Part shown: positions 43,665 through 53,254 of the stretch, one piece after another | Numbering within the stretch: the stretch's first letter is position 1 | How the letters are laid out: every line of letters starts with the position of its first letter | NCBI RefSeq assembly: GCF_003114835.2 | Contig: NZ_AP025028.1 | Span: 3,252,001 to 3,316,000 of the forward strand | Origin: Leptospira kobayashii | Lineage (GTDB): Bacteria; Spirochaetota; Leptospiria; Leptospirales; Leptospiraceae | DNA: 64,000 nucleotides | Direction: 5' to 3' | Program-made: the position numbers and the translations under genes | Notes under the pieces: generated by a model | What the model saw: the letters and a program-made list of their open reading frames with translations, nothing else | Databases searched by the model: none | Told to the model about the DNA's origin: nothing

Positions 43665-44687
43665 TTATTTTTTCTTGGAGACGCCGGACTTTTTGGGTTT
43701 GGTCTTCTTTTTTACCGCTTTTTTCAAAGTCAGGCTTTTTTTGGAAGTTAACGTTTTAACAGGTTTAGTAGTTCCTTTCAATTTCTTTCGATTCACGGCA
43801 AATAAGTTTAATAAAAACTGAGACGCCTCTTCCCCTTTCTTTACTCCAAGCTCGACTGTTTCTCTCAGTTTATTTCGAACGGTAGTCACAAGTCCGACAG
43901 GAAGAGAATCGTCCGGTGCAATCGTATGAATCTGAACCCCCTTAGGCGGCTCCAAAGCAATCCTACGAGCGTCATTAAAATGATGATGATGCCATTCCCT
44001 CATCATCTTACTCAACTTCCAATTCCATGGAAAAGCAAGAAGTCCTGTGATAAATCCGAGAGGTTCGGAAATCCTCGCGATCGGAGAATTCATCACTATA
44101 GTGATACTTTTATATCCCGCTTCAATCAAATCCTGTAAGGGCAAAGGGTTGAGTATCGCAGCGTCCGAATAAATAGTTCCATCTAACTTATGTTTTCCTC
44201 TGGTTGCGATAGGAAGAGATGTAGCCGCTTTCAAAAGGTCGAATACATTTGTAGCGGTAGCACGAACATAGTCTACCGTATGGGAATGAAGATTGCTCAC
44301 TGCAATTCTGAATTCAGGCAATCCCTCTTTTTCCAAATTTTCCGATTCCAAACGAACCTTATTTCTAAATATATAATCAATCAGATATTCCTGGTCTAAA
44401 AACGTTTTTCCCTGAAAAGGGTGAAAAACGGAGATGAGTTGTCTCCCTGAAAGTTCGCTGTACCAAACGGACAATGCTTTTTCACTTTTAACCGGTTCCG
44501 GTTTCGGCATGGTAACATAATAAGCCGCAGAACAAGCTCCCGATGAAACGCCAACAACCAAATCAAAGTTAGTTGCATTTAATAAACCGTTCATACCGTG
44601 CAATACTCCGCCGGCGAATGCACCTTTCATTCCGCCACCTTCAACAAGTAGGGCGCGCTTTGCCCCTTTAGCAATGGGAAGTTTCAA
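43665..44687 (-). CDS. Patatin-like phospholipase
   Basis: A 340-aa protein starting at a TTG with AGGA eight bases upstream. LLVEGGGMKGAFAGGVL is the oxyanion region, GVSSG (about residues 48-52) holds the catalytic Ser, and LDGTIYSDAAILNPLP the catalytic Asp. No signal peptide is seen, so it is a cytoplasmic lipid acyl hydrolase. The last 40 residues are extremely Lys/Thr-rich (KKLKGTTKPVKTL.. to SKKK) and may bind membrane or nucleic acid. Confidence 0.85.
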   Translation of the reverse strand: MKLPIAKGAKRALLVEGGGMKGAFAGGVLHGMNGLLNATNFDLVVGVSSGACSAAYYVTMPKPEPVKSEKALSVWYSELSGRQLISVFHPFQGKTFLDQEYLIDYIFRNKVRLESENLEKEGLPEFRIAVSNLHSHTVDYVRATATNVFDLLKAATSLPIATRGKHKLDGTIYSDAAILNPLPLQDLIEAGYKSITIVMNSPIARISEPLGFITGLLAFPWNWKLSKMMREWHHHHFNDARRIALEPPKGVQIHTIAPDDSLPVGLVTTVRNKLRETVELGVKKGEEASQFLLNLFAVNRKKLKGTTKPVKTLTSKKSLTLKKAVKKKTKPKKSGVSKKK

Positions 44688-44788
44688 ATTGTATTTTCCT
44701 TTCTATCAAGTCTGAGTCTAAAACTTCCCATCCGGTTGCAAAAAGAAAAATCGTAACCTATCTTCTCTTTCGAAAAAAAAATAGAAAA

Positions 44789-45187
44789 CTAAGACTGGGA
44801 TTCCAGATAAAGTTTCACTTTGTCCAGAATCAGGGTTTTTCCGGATTCCGAAAACAAATCGATCGGATTTCCTTCAGGGTCTTCCCAGAGGAATTCGGCG
44901 GCTTCGTACTTACCAAGGCTTACGTAAAAAATAGGAGGGGGATTGCGGGAGTACCTGGGGTGTTCCGCGAGCCGCAATGTCACCGAACCCATTTCGGAAA
45001 CAACCCACTCGAAAACGGAACCTAAAATCTCCACTTTCCATTTCAAAGGAAAAACAAACTCCGACTGTCCGATATTTGCATCGTCCTTGTTCTTCGGAGG
45101 ATAATTTTCCAAAAGAAATTTTACCACCTGTTTTGAATGAAAGGAAAGGTTTTCAAAATCGGAAACGTCTATTTTGAGTTTTTTCAA
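44789..45187 (-). CDS. Hypothetical protein
   Basis: A 132-aa soluble protein whose TTG start overlaps the upstream stop (TTGA). LSFHSKQVVKFLLENYPPKNKDD and FVFPLKWKVEILGSVFEWVV are the most distinctive parts. No motif or family recognised. Probably translated with the preceding lipoprotein gene. Confidence 0.5.
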   Translation of the reverse strand: MKKLKIDVSDFENLSFHSKQVVKFLLENYPPKNKDDANIGQSEFVFPLKWKVEILGSVFEWVVSEMGSVTLRLAEHPRYSRNPPPIFYVSLGKYEAAEFLWEDPEGNPIDLFSESGKTLILDKVKLYLESQS

Positions 45188-46188
45188 AGTGAATCTTGCC
45201 CAGGTCCTTTTCCCACATAAGTAAAGCCCAGTTTAGGATCAATTTCTCCGGACTCTTCCATAATATTCAATGAGCGGAAAGGAGCCTTAACAAACGTTAA
45301 CCATTCCTGGAAACTATGACCGCTTTGAACACAATAATGAAACCCTAGTTTGGTGGAGATATCCGAACCGGGGGCCCAAGGAAATACGTTCTTTTTGACC
45401 GAAAGAGTTCGGACCACGACGGACTCATCTTTCATGGGAAGATTCAAAATCGAATTTTTGAATTGGTCGGGATAATAAAAATACTCTTCCGCATTACTGA
45501 AATAAATGATTCCCAAACGGAGATTGTTTTTACGCAGATTTTCTCCGATGCTTTGCAGAGTAACAGTACCAAGCAAATTGCCTCTGACAGGGAAAATTTT
45601 TCCCTCTTTGGCAAGACGATGAACATGTGCGTATTGATCATCATCGGTTTGGAACATTTTGTAATGGTACAATTCCGATAACATAAGATTTGTTTTATGA
45701 CGTTTACGGACAAAACGAATGATTTTTTTATAAACTTTCGTATAAGATTCCGGGTTGGGGAGTTTTTCCCGGATGAGCTTCATCGCATCCTCTTCCCCCG
45801 CTTTGGAATAATAATATAAAAACTTTTCCTTGGTAGGAGACTCCTGGAGAAAAAAAACCATCATCTCGTTGGCAGTCACAACCACCGAAGTAAAATCCAT
45901 AAGATAAATAAACTCGGACTTGGCCCAGGCAGCTATGGTAAGATTTTGTTCCGATCCTACTCCGATATACACATTACCGATGTTTTTTACATAAGGAATG
46001 AGAATATCCAATCTATCTTCGTTGGAGACAGTCGTGTTCCCCACATCCCAACGGGTAGGCACAAGTGTTTCCTGTCGAATTTCTCTCAGATAAGAATAAT
46101 TTTTTCCGAATGTCGCATTACAAGAAGCAAACGATACGAGAAAAACGAAAAAAAACAAACGCTTTAGAATCTTAAAATTGAAGCTCAT
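45184..46188 (-). CDS. Lipoprotein of unknown function
   Basis: The ATG at 46188 has an AAGG ribosome site six bases upstream and gives 334 aa with signal sequence ..LFFFVFLVSFASC (Cys about 23), so longer in-frame starts are rejected. A long helical/beta mixture follows, with IGVGSEQNLTIAAW and VVVRTLSVKKNVFPWAPGSD among the features. No family recognised. It begins seven bases after the SUMF1-like gene and ends overlapping the next ORF, so three genes form an operon. Confidence 0.7.
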   Translation of the reverse strand: MSFNFKILKRLFFFVFLVSFASCNATFGKNYSYLREIRQETLVPTRWDVGNTTVSNEDRLDILIPYVKNIGNVYIGVGSEQNLTIAAWAKSEFIYLMDFTSVVVTANEMMVFFLQESPTKEKFLYYYSKAGEEDAMKLIREKLPNPESYTKVYKKIIRFVRKRHKTNLMLSELYHYKMFQTDDDQYAHVHRLAKEGKIFPVRGNLLGTVTLQSIGENLRKNNLRLGIIYFSNAEEYFYYPDQFKNSILNLPMKDESVVVRTLSVKKNVFPWAPGSDISTKLGFHYCVQSGHSFQEWLTFVKAPFRSLNIMEESGEIDPKLGFTYVGKGPGQDSL

Positions 46189-46195
46189 ATACACC

Positions 46196-47137
<942 letters not shown>

Positions 47138-48623
47138 CTTATCGTTGTTTTTTTGCTTTCAATGCGGAAGTTTTTCAAGAAAAACGATCCCTCAAATTCC
47201 TTTAGGTGACGGATCGCATTGGGTTCTCGCTTCTTTTCCTGAATCAAAATTAACCGAGTTCCGGAATTTAACAAACAATAAAATACAAATCCGATATCGG
47301 GAAAAAGGACTAAGTTATGTTTTAATCCCGAAAAAAGATTGGGACTTATCCTATAAGAACATAGAATGGATACGATCTGAGAAACAGAATTTGGGTTTCA
47401 AATATTTTGCGGGAAATTACCAAAACCAAACAAACAAAGAGTTATTTCAACTAACAGATACCAAACTAGGATACAAAGACAACAACCTCAACGAATACTA
47501 TTTGCATTCCATTGCAAAACGATACCCCCATCTCGCAGAACTTCACTCCATAGGCAGATCCAAAGAAAACAGATCCATATTGGCTTTATCTCTTTCCAAC
47601 AATCGAACCACAAACACGGGAAAAATTCCGATTCTATTTCATTGTTCCATACATGCAAACGAAGTGATTGCAACGGAACATTGTTACGATATCATATATT
47701 CGATTTTAAATTCGGAAACATCGGTAAAAAAATATCTGGATGTCTTTCGGATTTGGGTCATTCCCATACTCAATCCGGATGGTTCGGAAATTTTTTGGCA
47801 ATCCTCGCATTTGACGGGAAGAAAAAACCCCGATGTGGATTTGAATCGGAACTTTCCCTTTCAATGGGGAAAGTCCGGCGGAAAGTATTCTTCCAAAAAC
47901 AGGGAGAGTCCTTATTATATCGGAATGGCCGAAGGTTCGGAGCTTGAAACGAAAGCGCTGATCGCACTTGCCAACAAACAAAGATTTGCCGCCTCCATTA
48001 GTTACCATGCGTATGCAAATAGTTTATTAATTCCCTACTCTATCGAATCTCTTATCAATCCGGAACCGGACATTGCTTCCTCCATCGGAAAAAATATGAC
48101 GGCCGGGATTCGAAGTTTTCATCCTGAAAAGGAATTCGTCGCCAAAAAGAATCTATACCCTGTTGACGGGGTTGATCAGGATTATCTTTTTTTTCAACAT
48201 GGAACGCTTGCTTATGTAATGGAGTCTTCCCATTTGAACCCGGAATATCATCTAACAAGGACTATAATGGATTCGTTTCGCCCGGTATGGACCGGTCTTT
48301 TGGATCAGCTCTTGGATCGCAAAAAAATCATTTTAAAAATTTCGGATGAAAAAGATTCTCCTACAGAAGCGGAAATATCTTCGGATTCAATCCAGTTTTT
48401 TCAGGGAGAAAAAAGAAAAAGTCATCCTGAGACGGGGATCTTCTTCCAAATCTGGGATGAAAACATAATACCGAATATACGAATCGAAAAAAAAGGTTAT
48501 GATACGATCGTATTTCCGGCAAACCCGAAACAGACTTTCCAGCCCGAAACGATTCGTTTGGAAAAATCAAAAGACCTGGTAGAAGCAACAAATTCGGAAA
48601 AATAAAAAAATTTGCCCGAAGGC

Positions 48624-49490
48624 TCATACTATTTTTTGTTTCAAAATTTCCTTGCTCCTATTCCAAAGCAGATCCAATTCTTCCAAAGATTTTCCCTTCA
48701 TCATTTCTTTCTTTTGAGAAAGCAAATCCTCCATCAGTCGGAATCTTTTTTCGAATTTTTCATTTGCTTTGCGTAGTGTGGTCTCAGGGTCTAAAGAAAG
48801 TTTTCTGGAAAGATTCACCAAAAGAAAAAACAAATCTCCCACTTCTTCCTCAATATTTTCCGAATAAGGTATTTTTTTCAAACCGGAATCGGCATTTTGC
48901 CCGATAGCTTCTTGCAACTCCCCTATCTCTTCTTTAAACTTTTCAAAAACACCGGAAACATTTTCCCAATCAAACCCTTGTTTTGCGACCTTGGATTGGA
49001 TTTTTTCCGATCTCTGAATGGAAGGTAGGGAAAGAGGGATTCCGTCCAATACGGAAACTTCCGCTTCGGCCCCGGTTCGTTTTGCCTTATCCGCCTTTTC
49101 CTTTTTTTTAATTTCATCCCATTGCCCGAGAACCCCTTCACTGTCCTTGATATTTCCTACGGATTCATATACATGAGGATGTCTTCGAACCAATTTCTCC
49201 ACAATTTCCGATACCACCTCATCCCAGTTAAATGCCCCCCTTTCGGATGCCAATTGGCAATGAAAAACAACCTGAAAGAGCAAGTCCCCCAACTCTTCCC
49301 GAAGATGCACGTCATCCTTTCTTTCGATCGTATCCACCACTTCGTAGGATTCTTCCAAAAGACAGGGAATGACGGAACTGTGATTTTGTTCTTTGTCCCA
49401 GGGACATCCGTTTTCGCTGCGGAGATCCGCCGCCAATTGGAGTAGATTTTGGATGGGAGAGGGAGAAGAAGGAGGTAACATGCTTTCCAT
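48624..49490 (-). CDS. mazG: MazG nucleoside triphosphate pyrophosphohydrolase
   Basis: The ATG at 49490 is used (288 aa), as the longer ORF begins only at a TTG. Both MazG domains are visible: GCPWDKEQNHSSVIPCLLEESYEVVD with EELGDLLFQVVFHCQLA, then FEKFKEEIGELQEAI with EEVGDLFFLLVNLSRKL. The conserved Glu/Asp metal ligands are intact. It removes aberrant or signal nucleotides. Confidence 0.93.
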   Translation of the reverse strand: MESMLPPSSPSPIQNLLQLAADLRSENGCPWDKEQNHSSVIPCLLEESYEVVDTIERKDDVHLREELGDLLFQVVFHCQLASERGAFNWDEVVSEIVEKLVRRHPHVYESVGNIKDSEGVLGQWDEIKKKEKADKAKRTGAEAEVSVLDGIPLSLPSIQRSEKIQSKVAKQGFDWENVSGVFEKFKEEIGELQEAIGQNADSGLKKIPYSENIEEEVGDLFFLLVNLSRKLSLDPETTLRKANEKFEKRFRLMEDLLSQKKEMMKGKSLEELDLLWNRSKEILKQKIV

Positions 49491-49566
49491 TTTACAAACA
49501 CAGATCCCAGGCAAAGTGAAATTTTCTCTTGCCCTTGCCAGGTGCGAGCCAAACGATTGCAGTAAT

Positions 49567-50103
49567 ATGTTTCAGTCCCGATTATTTGTAGCCTCTTTGA
49601 TGGTAATGGCCGCAGTCGCAAGTCGTATTTTGCCGCACCCTCCTAATTTCACGCCACTTCTTGCAGTTTCACTTTTCTCCGGAGCCTTCCTTTCGGACAA
49701 ACGTTTGGCCTATGGAGTTCCTCTATTGGCTATGTTGATCAGCGATTTATACTTCGGTTTTCATTCCCTGATGCCAGTGATTTATCTTTGTATGGCACTT
49801 GGTGTATATTCCGGATTCCGACTCCTACCGGATAGACCTGCGCTGAAAACGGCAGGTTACACAATTGCAGGATCTGTTCTTTTTTTCCTTGTTACCAATT
49901 TTGCGGTTTGGCTCACTTCCGGGATGTATCCTTTGAATGAACAAGGTCTGGTAGCTTGTTTTGCGCTTGCGATTCCTTTTTTCCAAAATTCAATCGCGGG
50001 AGATTTGGTGTATACGGGAGCTCTTTTCGGGGGGATGTACCTCTTGGAAAGAATGAATGTGGTACCTACAACAAACTCCGCCCCAATCAAAGCAAAAATC
50101 TAA
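49567..50103 (+). CDS. DUF6580-type membrane protein
   Basis: The ATG at 49567 gives 178 aa; longer frames overlap the divergent mazG. About five helices are visible, with the opening ASRILPHPPNFTPLLAVSLFSGAFL typical of DUF6580, followed by SDLYFGFH. The family resembles ECF-type substrate-binding components but has no known substrate. It ends three bases from a convergent gene. Confidence 0.78.
   Translation: MFQSRLFVASLMVMAAVASRILPHPPNFTPLLAVSLFSGAFLSDKRLAYGVPLLAMLISDLYFGFHSLMPVIYLCMALGVYSGFRLLPDRPALKTAGYTIAGSVLFFLVTNFAVWLTSGMYPLNEQGLVACFALAIPFFQNSIAGDLVYTGALFGGMYLLERMNVVPTTNSAPIKAKI
50058..50067 (-). repeat. AGGTACCACA 10-mer, copy 8 (reverse)
   Basis: Exact reverse copy near the 3' end of the DUF6580-type gene. 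Confidence 0.55.
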
Positions 50104-50106
50104 CTC

Positions 50107-51060
50107 TCAAAGACCCTGCCGGGCGGCCTCCACTCGTTTTTGTGGACTGTTCGGCGACACTCTCTCCCTTCCATCTACCCAACGAAGAGCACCGAGTAAA
50201 CCCTTCTGGTTTGCGATTTGAATTCCAAGACCCGGCCTCGCATTCATTTCCAAAAGGAGTGGACCTCTTTTTTCATCCAAAACAATATCCACACCCAAAT
50301 AATTGAGTCCCGACATTTCAAAACAAGAAGATGCAAGGACTAAAATCTCCTCCCAATGAGGAATGATTTTTCCTTCCAAATGAAAACCCGTATCGGGATG
50401 AGAAGGAATGATTTTGTCCTTATGAACAATCTTTGTCATCTCTCCTTCTTTTATCTTCAAGCCAACCCCGATGGCTCCCTGGTGAAGATTGGCACGCCCG
50501 CCGGATTCTTTCGTAGGCAAACGAACCATCGCCATCACAGGATACCCGCGGTAAACGATCACACGAATGTCGGGAATCCCCTGGTAACTGATATCCGTAA
50601 AAAAGGAATGAGCGTCCAATTTTTCCTGAAAAATCGCCCGATCCGAATTTCCATCTAACGAATATAATCCGGAAAGAATTCCCGAGATATGATGCAGAAG
50701 ATCTTTATAAGATAGAATTTTCCCGCCGACCTTATGATAGGAAGGAGTTCCGGTTTCATTCCAGATCGTTTTTTCGATGACTAAAATCCCATTCCCCATA
50801 CCACCGTTAGCCGGTTTAACGACAAAGGAAGACTGATCCTTAAGAAGGAAAGGAACATCTTTCACCCTACCGAATTCTTCAATCATGGAATAATGATGAG
50901 GCATAAAAACCCCATTTTTGGAAGCAAGTTCCGCAGTAAGCCATTTATCATCCACAAGAGGATAATTTTCTCTGGGATTCAAAGGAAGAATGAATTCACC
51001 GATCCTTCTATTGATCCCGAGTATTCCCGTTTCTTTGAATTTCCTAAGTATAGAAATCAT
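50107..51060 (-). CDS. Alpha-L-glutamate ligase-like ATP-grasp protein
   Basis: A 317-aa RimK-related ATP-grasp enzyme. FVVKPANGGMGNGILVIEK is the nucleotide-binding loop, and LLEMNARPGLGIQIANQKG is the ExNxRPG metal-binding end. The order with the two genes upstream is that of a conserved three-gene set: retropepsin-like protein, inactive transglutaminase-7TM and ATP-grasp ligase. It would form a peptide bond on an unknown target. Its start overlaps the upstream stop by four bases. Confidence 0.87.
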   Translation of the reverse strand: MISILRKFKETGILGINRRIGEFILPLNPRENYPLVDDKWLTAELASKNGVFMPHHYSMIEEFGRVKDVPFLLKDQSSFVVKPANGGMGNGILVIEKTIWNETGTPSYHKVGGKILSYKDLLHHISGILSGLYSLDGNSDRAIFQEKLDAHSFFTDISYQGIPDIRVIVYRGYPVMAMVRLPTKESGGRANLHQGAIGVGLKIKEGEMTKIVHKDKIIPSHPDTGFHLEGKIIPHWEEILVLASSCFEMSGLNYLGVDIVLDEKRGPLLLEMNARPGLGIQIANQKGLLGALRWVDGRERVSPNSPQKRVEAARQGL

Positions 51061-52652
51061 TGTAGTTTGGAAAAAATCTCTCTGAATCGGAAAAGTTCCG
51101 TCAACCTGTACCCCTTATACTGACCAAGTAACAACTGTATGGCGATTATAACCAAAAGCAATTCGGGGTGTGTAAAAAACAAAACCTGCAAGGAAGAAAA
51201 CAAAAACAAAGTATAGGTGACGAGTGCGATAAAGAAAGTACCGGCGAGTGTTACCAGGGTATTTTTCACACCTTCTTCAATCAGCATGATGGAAAATCTC
51301 TCTATAAAAATCGTAGTGATTACAATAGGAAACAAAGTGATCGTCAAATTATTAAATAATGAAAAACTTTCATTCCAGATGGAAAATAAAATCAAACTCA
51401 AAACGGTAATCGTAAGTAAAATGGAAAGCCTGGGCACCGCCAATAGATAAAATTTATCCAAAGCGTATCTTTCAAAAAATCCTATCATTATCATGGAAAG
51501 AAAGAAAACAATCCCAAACCATAGATTCGTTTCCCAAAAAAACATGGAAAGTAGTATCGGTGTAAAAATCCCGAAAGTAGGGATTCCTATTAAATTTCTG
51601 GCAATACCCAAAACGATCGCTCCGATAGGAAGTAAAATCACCACACGAAATAAATTCTGCAAAGGCAACGGAAGCGTATAAAGTGAATAGTATTTCAGAA
51701 AGGAATTTGTTTCTCTTACTTCTTCACTGTATTCCTTATAATTATAACGGTTTACACTCGCTTGTGTAATGTATGCCGAATAACGAAGAGTTGACGGCTC
51801 AAAACCAAGGTCTCTTTTTTCTTCCACTCGTTTCCAAAGAGGAAGCAGATTCTCGGCCTTGTTTCCGAAAATTTCTTTGGAAGTGGAAACATGATACCAT
51901 CGTCCGTTCAAACTGATTTCATTCCAAAACGTAAACCGAACCTTGTTGTCTTTGGATTTTTCGGAAACCTTTTGCAAATCAAAACCGGCAACGGTCCTTA
52001 CCGGAATTTCCCTGAGTCTACACAATAAGGAAAACATCAGCGACTTGGAATAGGCATTTCCTTGCCTGACGAGCAAGGTATCCACCAGTTTCATTTCCTT
52101 GGAAGTATTCAAAACTTCCTCGGAAACAAAATAAAATATCTGTTTGGCGGCGTTCAATTTGTCCTTATCGTAAGGATGGATGGATGCGAGGATTTTTTTT
52201 CCTTCCGCGAGTTCCGTAGGCTGATAGAATTTCAAAGAGATATAATCGATTTGTTTTTCGGAAACCTTTTTCGAAGTGTCGGAATCGGGATCATCATGGG
52301 AATAAGGAGAGACCTGAACCTTGGCCGAATAACCGATCGGATGACCTACATCCCAGTCCTCTCCTTCCCAATATCCCATATTTCCGAATTTCGTTTTGAT
52401 CAAACTGAAATTCATATCCCGATCCTGTGTTTCCCATTTATGAACCTTCACCTGACCGAAGTTTTTCGGTATAGGAAAGTTCGCTTCGGAAAAGGCGATG
52501 TTTTCTTTGGGATACAAAAACACCTGCAAATTCCAAGTGTCTTCAATCGGCATGGGGAGAAGGGAAAGATTTGCGATCTTTAATTTGTAAAATAAACTAA
52601 ATATCGGGATCAGCACCAATATGGAAAAAAAAATCAATGTTTTCCGATCCAC
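51057..52652 (-). CDS. Inactive transglutaminase fused to seven membrane helices
   Basis: A 531-aa protein starting at GTG, two bases after the retropepsin-like gene. One N-terminal helix (about residues 7-24), an extracytoplasmic transglutaminase-like domain (about 50-300; the catalytic Cys is not visible) and about seven C-terminal helices (about 335-510) match Transglut_i_TM plus 7TM_transglut. It likely senses or presents a substrate to the cytoplasmic ATP-grasp partner (inference). Confidence 0.87.
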   Translation of the reverse strand: MDRKTLIFFSILVLIPIFSLFYKLKIANLSLLPMPIEDTWNLQVFLYPKENIAFSEANFPIPKNFGQVKVHKWETQDRDMNFSLIKTKFGNMGYWEGEDWDVGHPIGYSAKVQVSPYSHDDPDSDTSKKVSEKQIDYISLKFYQPTELAEGKKILASIHPYDKDKLNAAKQIFYFVSEEVLNTSKEMKLVDTLLVRQGNAYSKSLMFSLLCRLREIPVRTVAGFDLQKVSEKSKDNKVRFTFWNEISLNGRWYHVSTSKEIFGNKAENLLPLWKRVEEKRDLGFEPSTLRYSAYITQASVNRYNYKEYSEEVRETNSFLKYYSLYTLPLPLQNLFRVVILLPIGAIVLGIARNLIGIPTFGIFTPILLSMFFWETNLWFGIVFFLSMIMIGFFERYALDKFYLLAVPRLSILLTITVLSLILFSIWNESFSLFNNLTITLFPIVITTIFIERFSIMLIEEGVKNTLVTLAGTFFIALVTYTLFLFSSLQVLFFTHPELLLVIIAIQLLLGQYKGYRLTELFRFREIFSKLQ

Positions 52653-52654
52653 AA

Positions 52655-53194
52655 CTAATCACCTAATGCATGTGACAAGGAAACATCTACCAGATACTTG
52701 CCCATAAGAAAGTTGCGACCGATTAAAAAAGGATAGGTCAAGTTGGTTCTGTCGTTTAAAGTAAGATTTACTTCTTCCGTGATCTTGCCCAATTTCAGAA
52801 CCTCGCGGACTACGATTCTGGTTTCGGATTGGCCGTTTGTGCTCACCACTTTGGTCTCACTGGAATACTTGCTTCTCACCCGGGTAATTTTGCCATCAGG
52901 AAGAAACGTATCGAAATAGATGTATGTCTCTCCGTTTTCAACTTTCTTTTCTATATTCACTGCATGGATAGAACAGGTTTTGGCACCGGTATCGATCCTG
53001 GCCCGGATTCTTAATTTCAAATTGGGAATCTCAACCCATTCTACACGGCCGATGATAGGTTTCAAATACTGCGGAGGGATAACGATCGGTTTGGTGTGAG
53101 GGTCCGGTTTTTTCTCTTTGACGTTGCCTCTGAGGCAGCCGAAAAAAACCGAAAAAGGTATAATCCATATTAGGAGCAGTAGTCTATGTCTCAT
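52655..53194 (-). CDS. Retropepsin-like protein (Zn_protease/DUF785 family), lipoprotein
   Basis: A 179-aa protein with signal peptide and lipobox-like FFGC (Cys about 20). RARIDTGAKTCSIHA holds the DTGA motif of single-domain aspartic proteases, followed by RIVVREVLKLG and FLIGRNFLMGKYLVDVS. The family is PF05618 and is often called an ATP-dependent zinc protease without good reason. It is the first gene of the triad with the transglutaminase-7TM and ATP-grasp genes. Confidence 0.87.
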   Translation of the reverse strand: MRHRLLLLIWIIPFSVFFGCLRGNVKEKKPDPHTKPIVIPPQYLKPIIGRVEWVEIPNLKLRIRARIDTGAKTCSIHAVNIEKKVENGETYIYFDTFLPDGKITRVRSKYSSETKVVSTNGQSETRIVVREVLKLGKITEEVNLTLNDRTNLTYPFLIGRNFLMGKYLVDVSLSHALGD

Positions 53195-53254
53195 CGCCTA
53201 TATATGCAAGTTATGATAGGATTCTCCCCTGATCCACTGCTTTTTTAGATTGAT

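Noticed and set aside
44789..46188. Toxin-antitoxin reading of the small ORF and lipoprotein pair
   Set aside because: The upstream protein is a 334-aa lipoprotein and neither shows toxin or antitoxin motifs; overlap alone is common in this genome.
49500..49566. Possible cobalamin riboswitch before the DUF6580-type gene
   Set aside because: The family resembles vitamin transporters, but the short leader lacks a convincing B12-box sequence and is too small for the full element.
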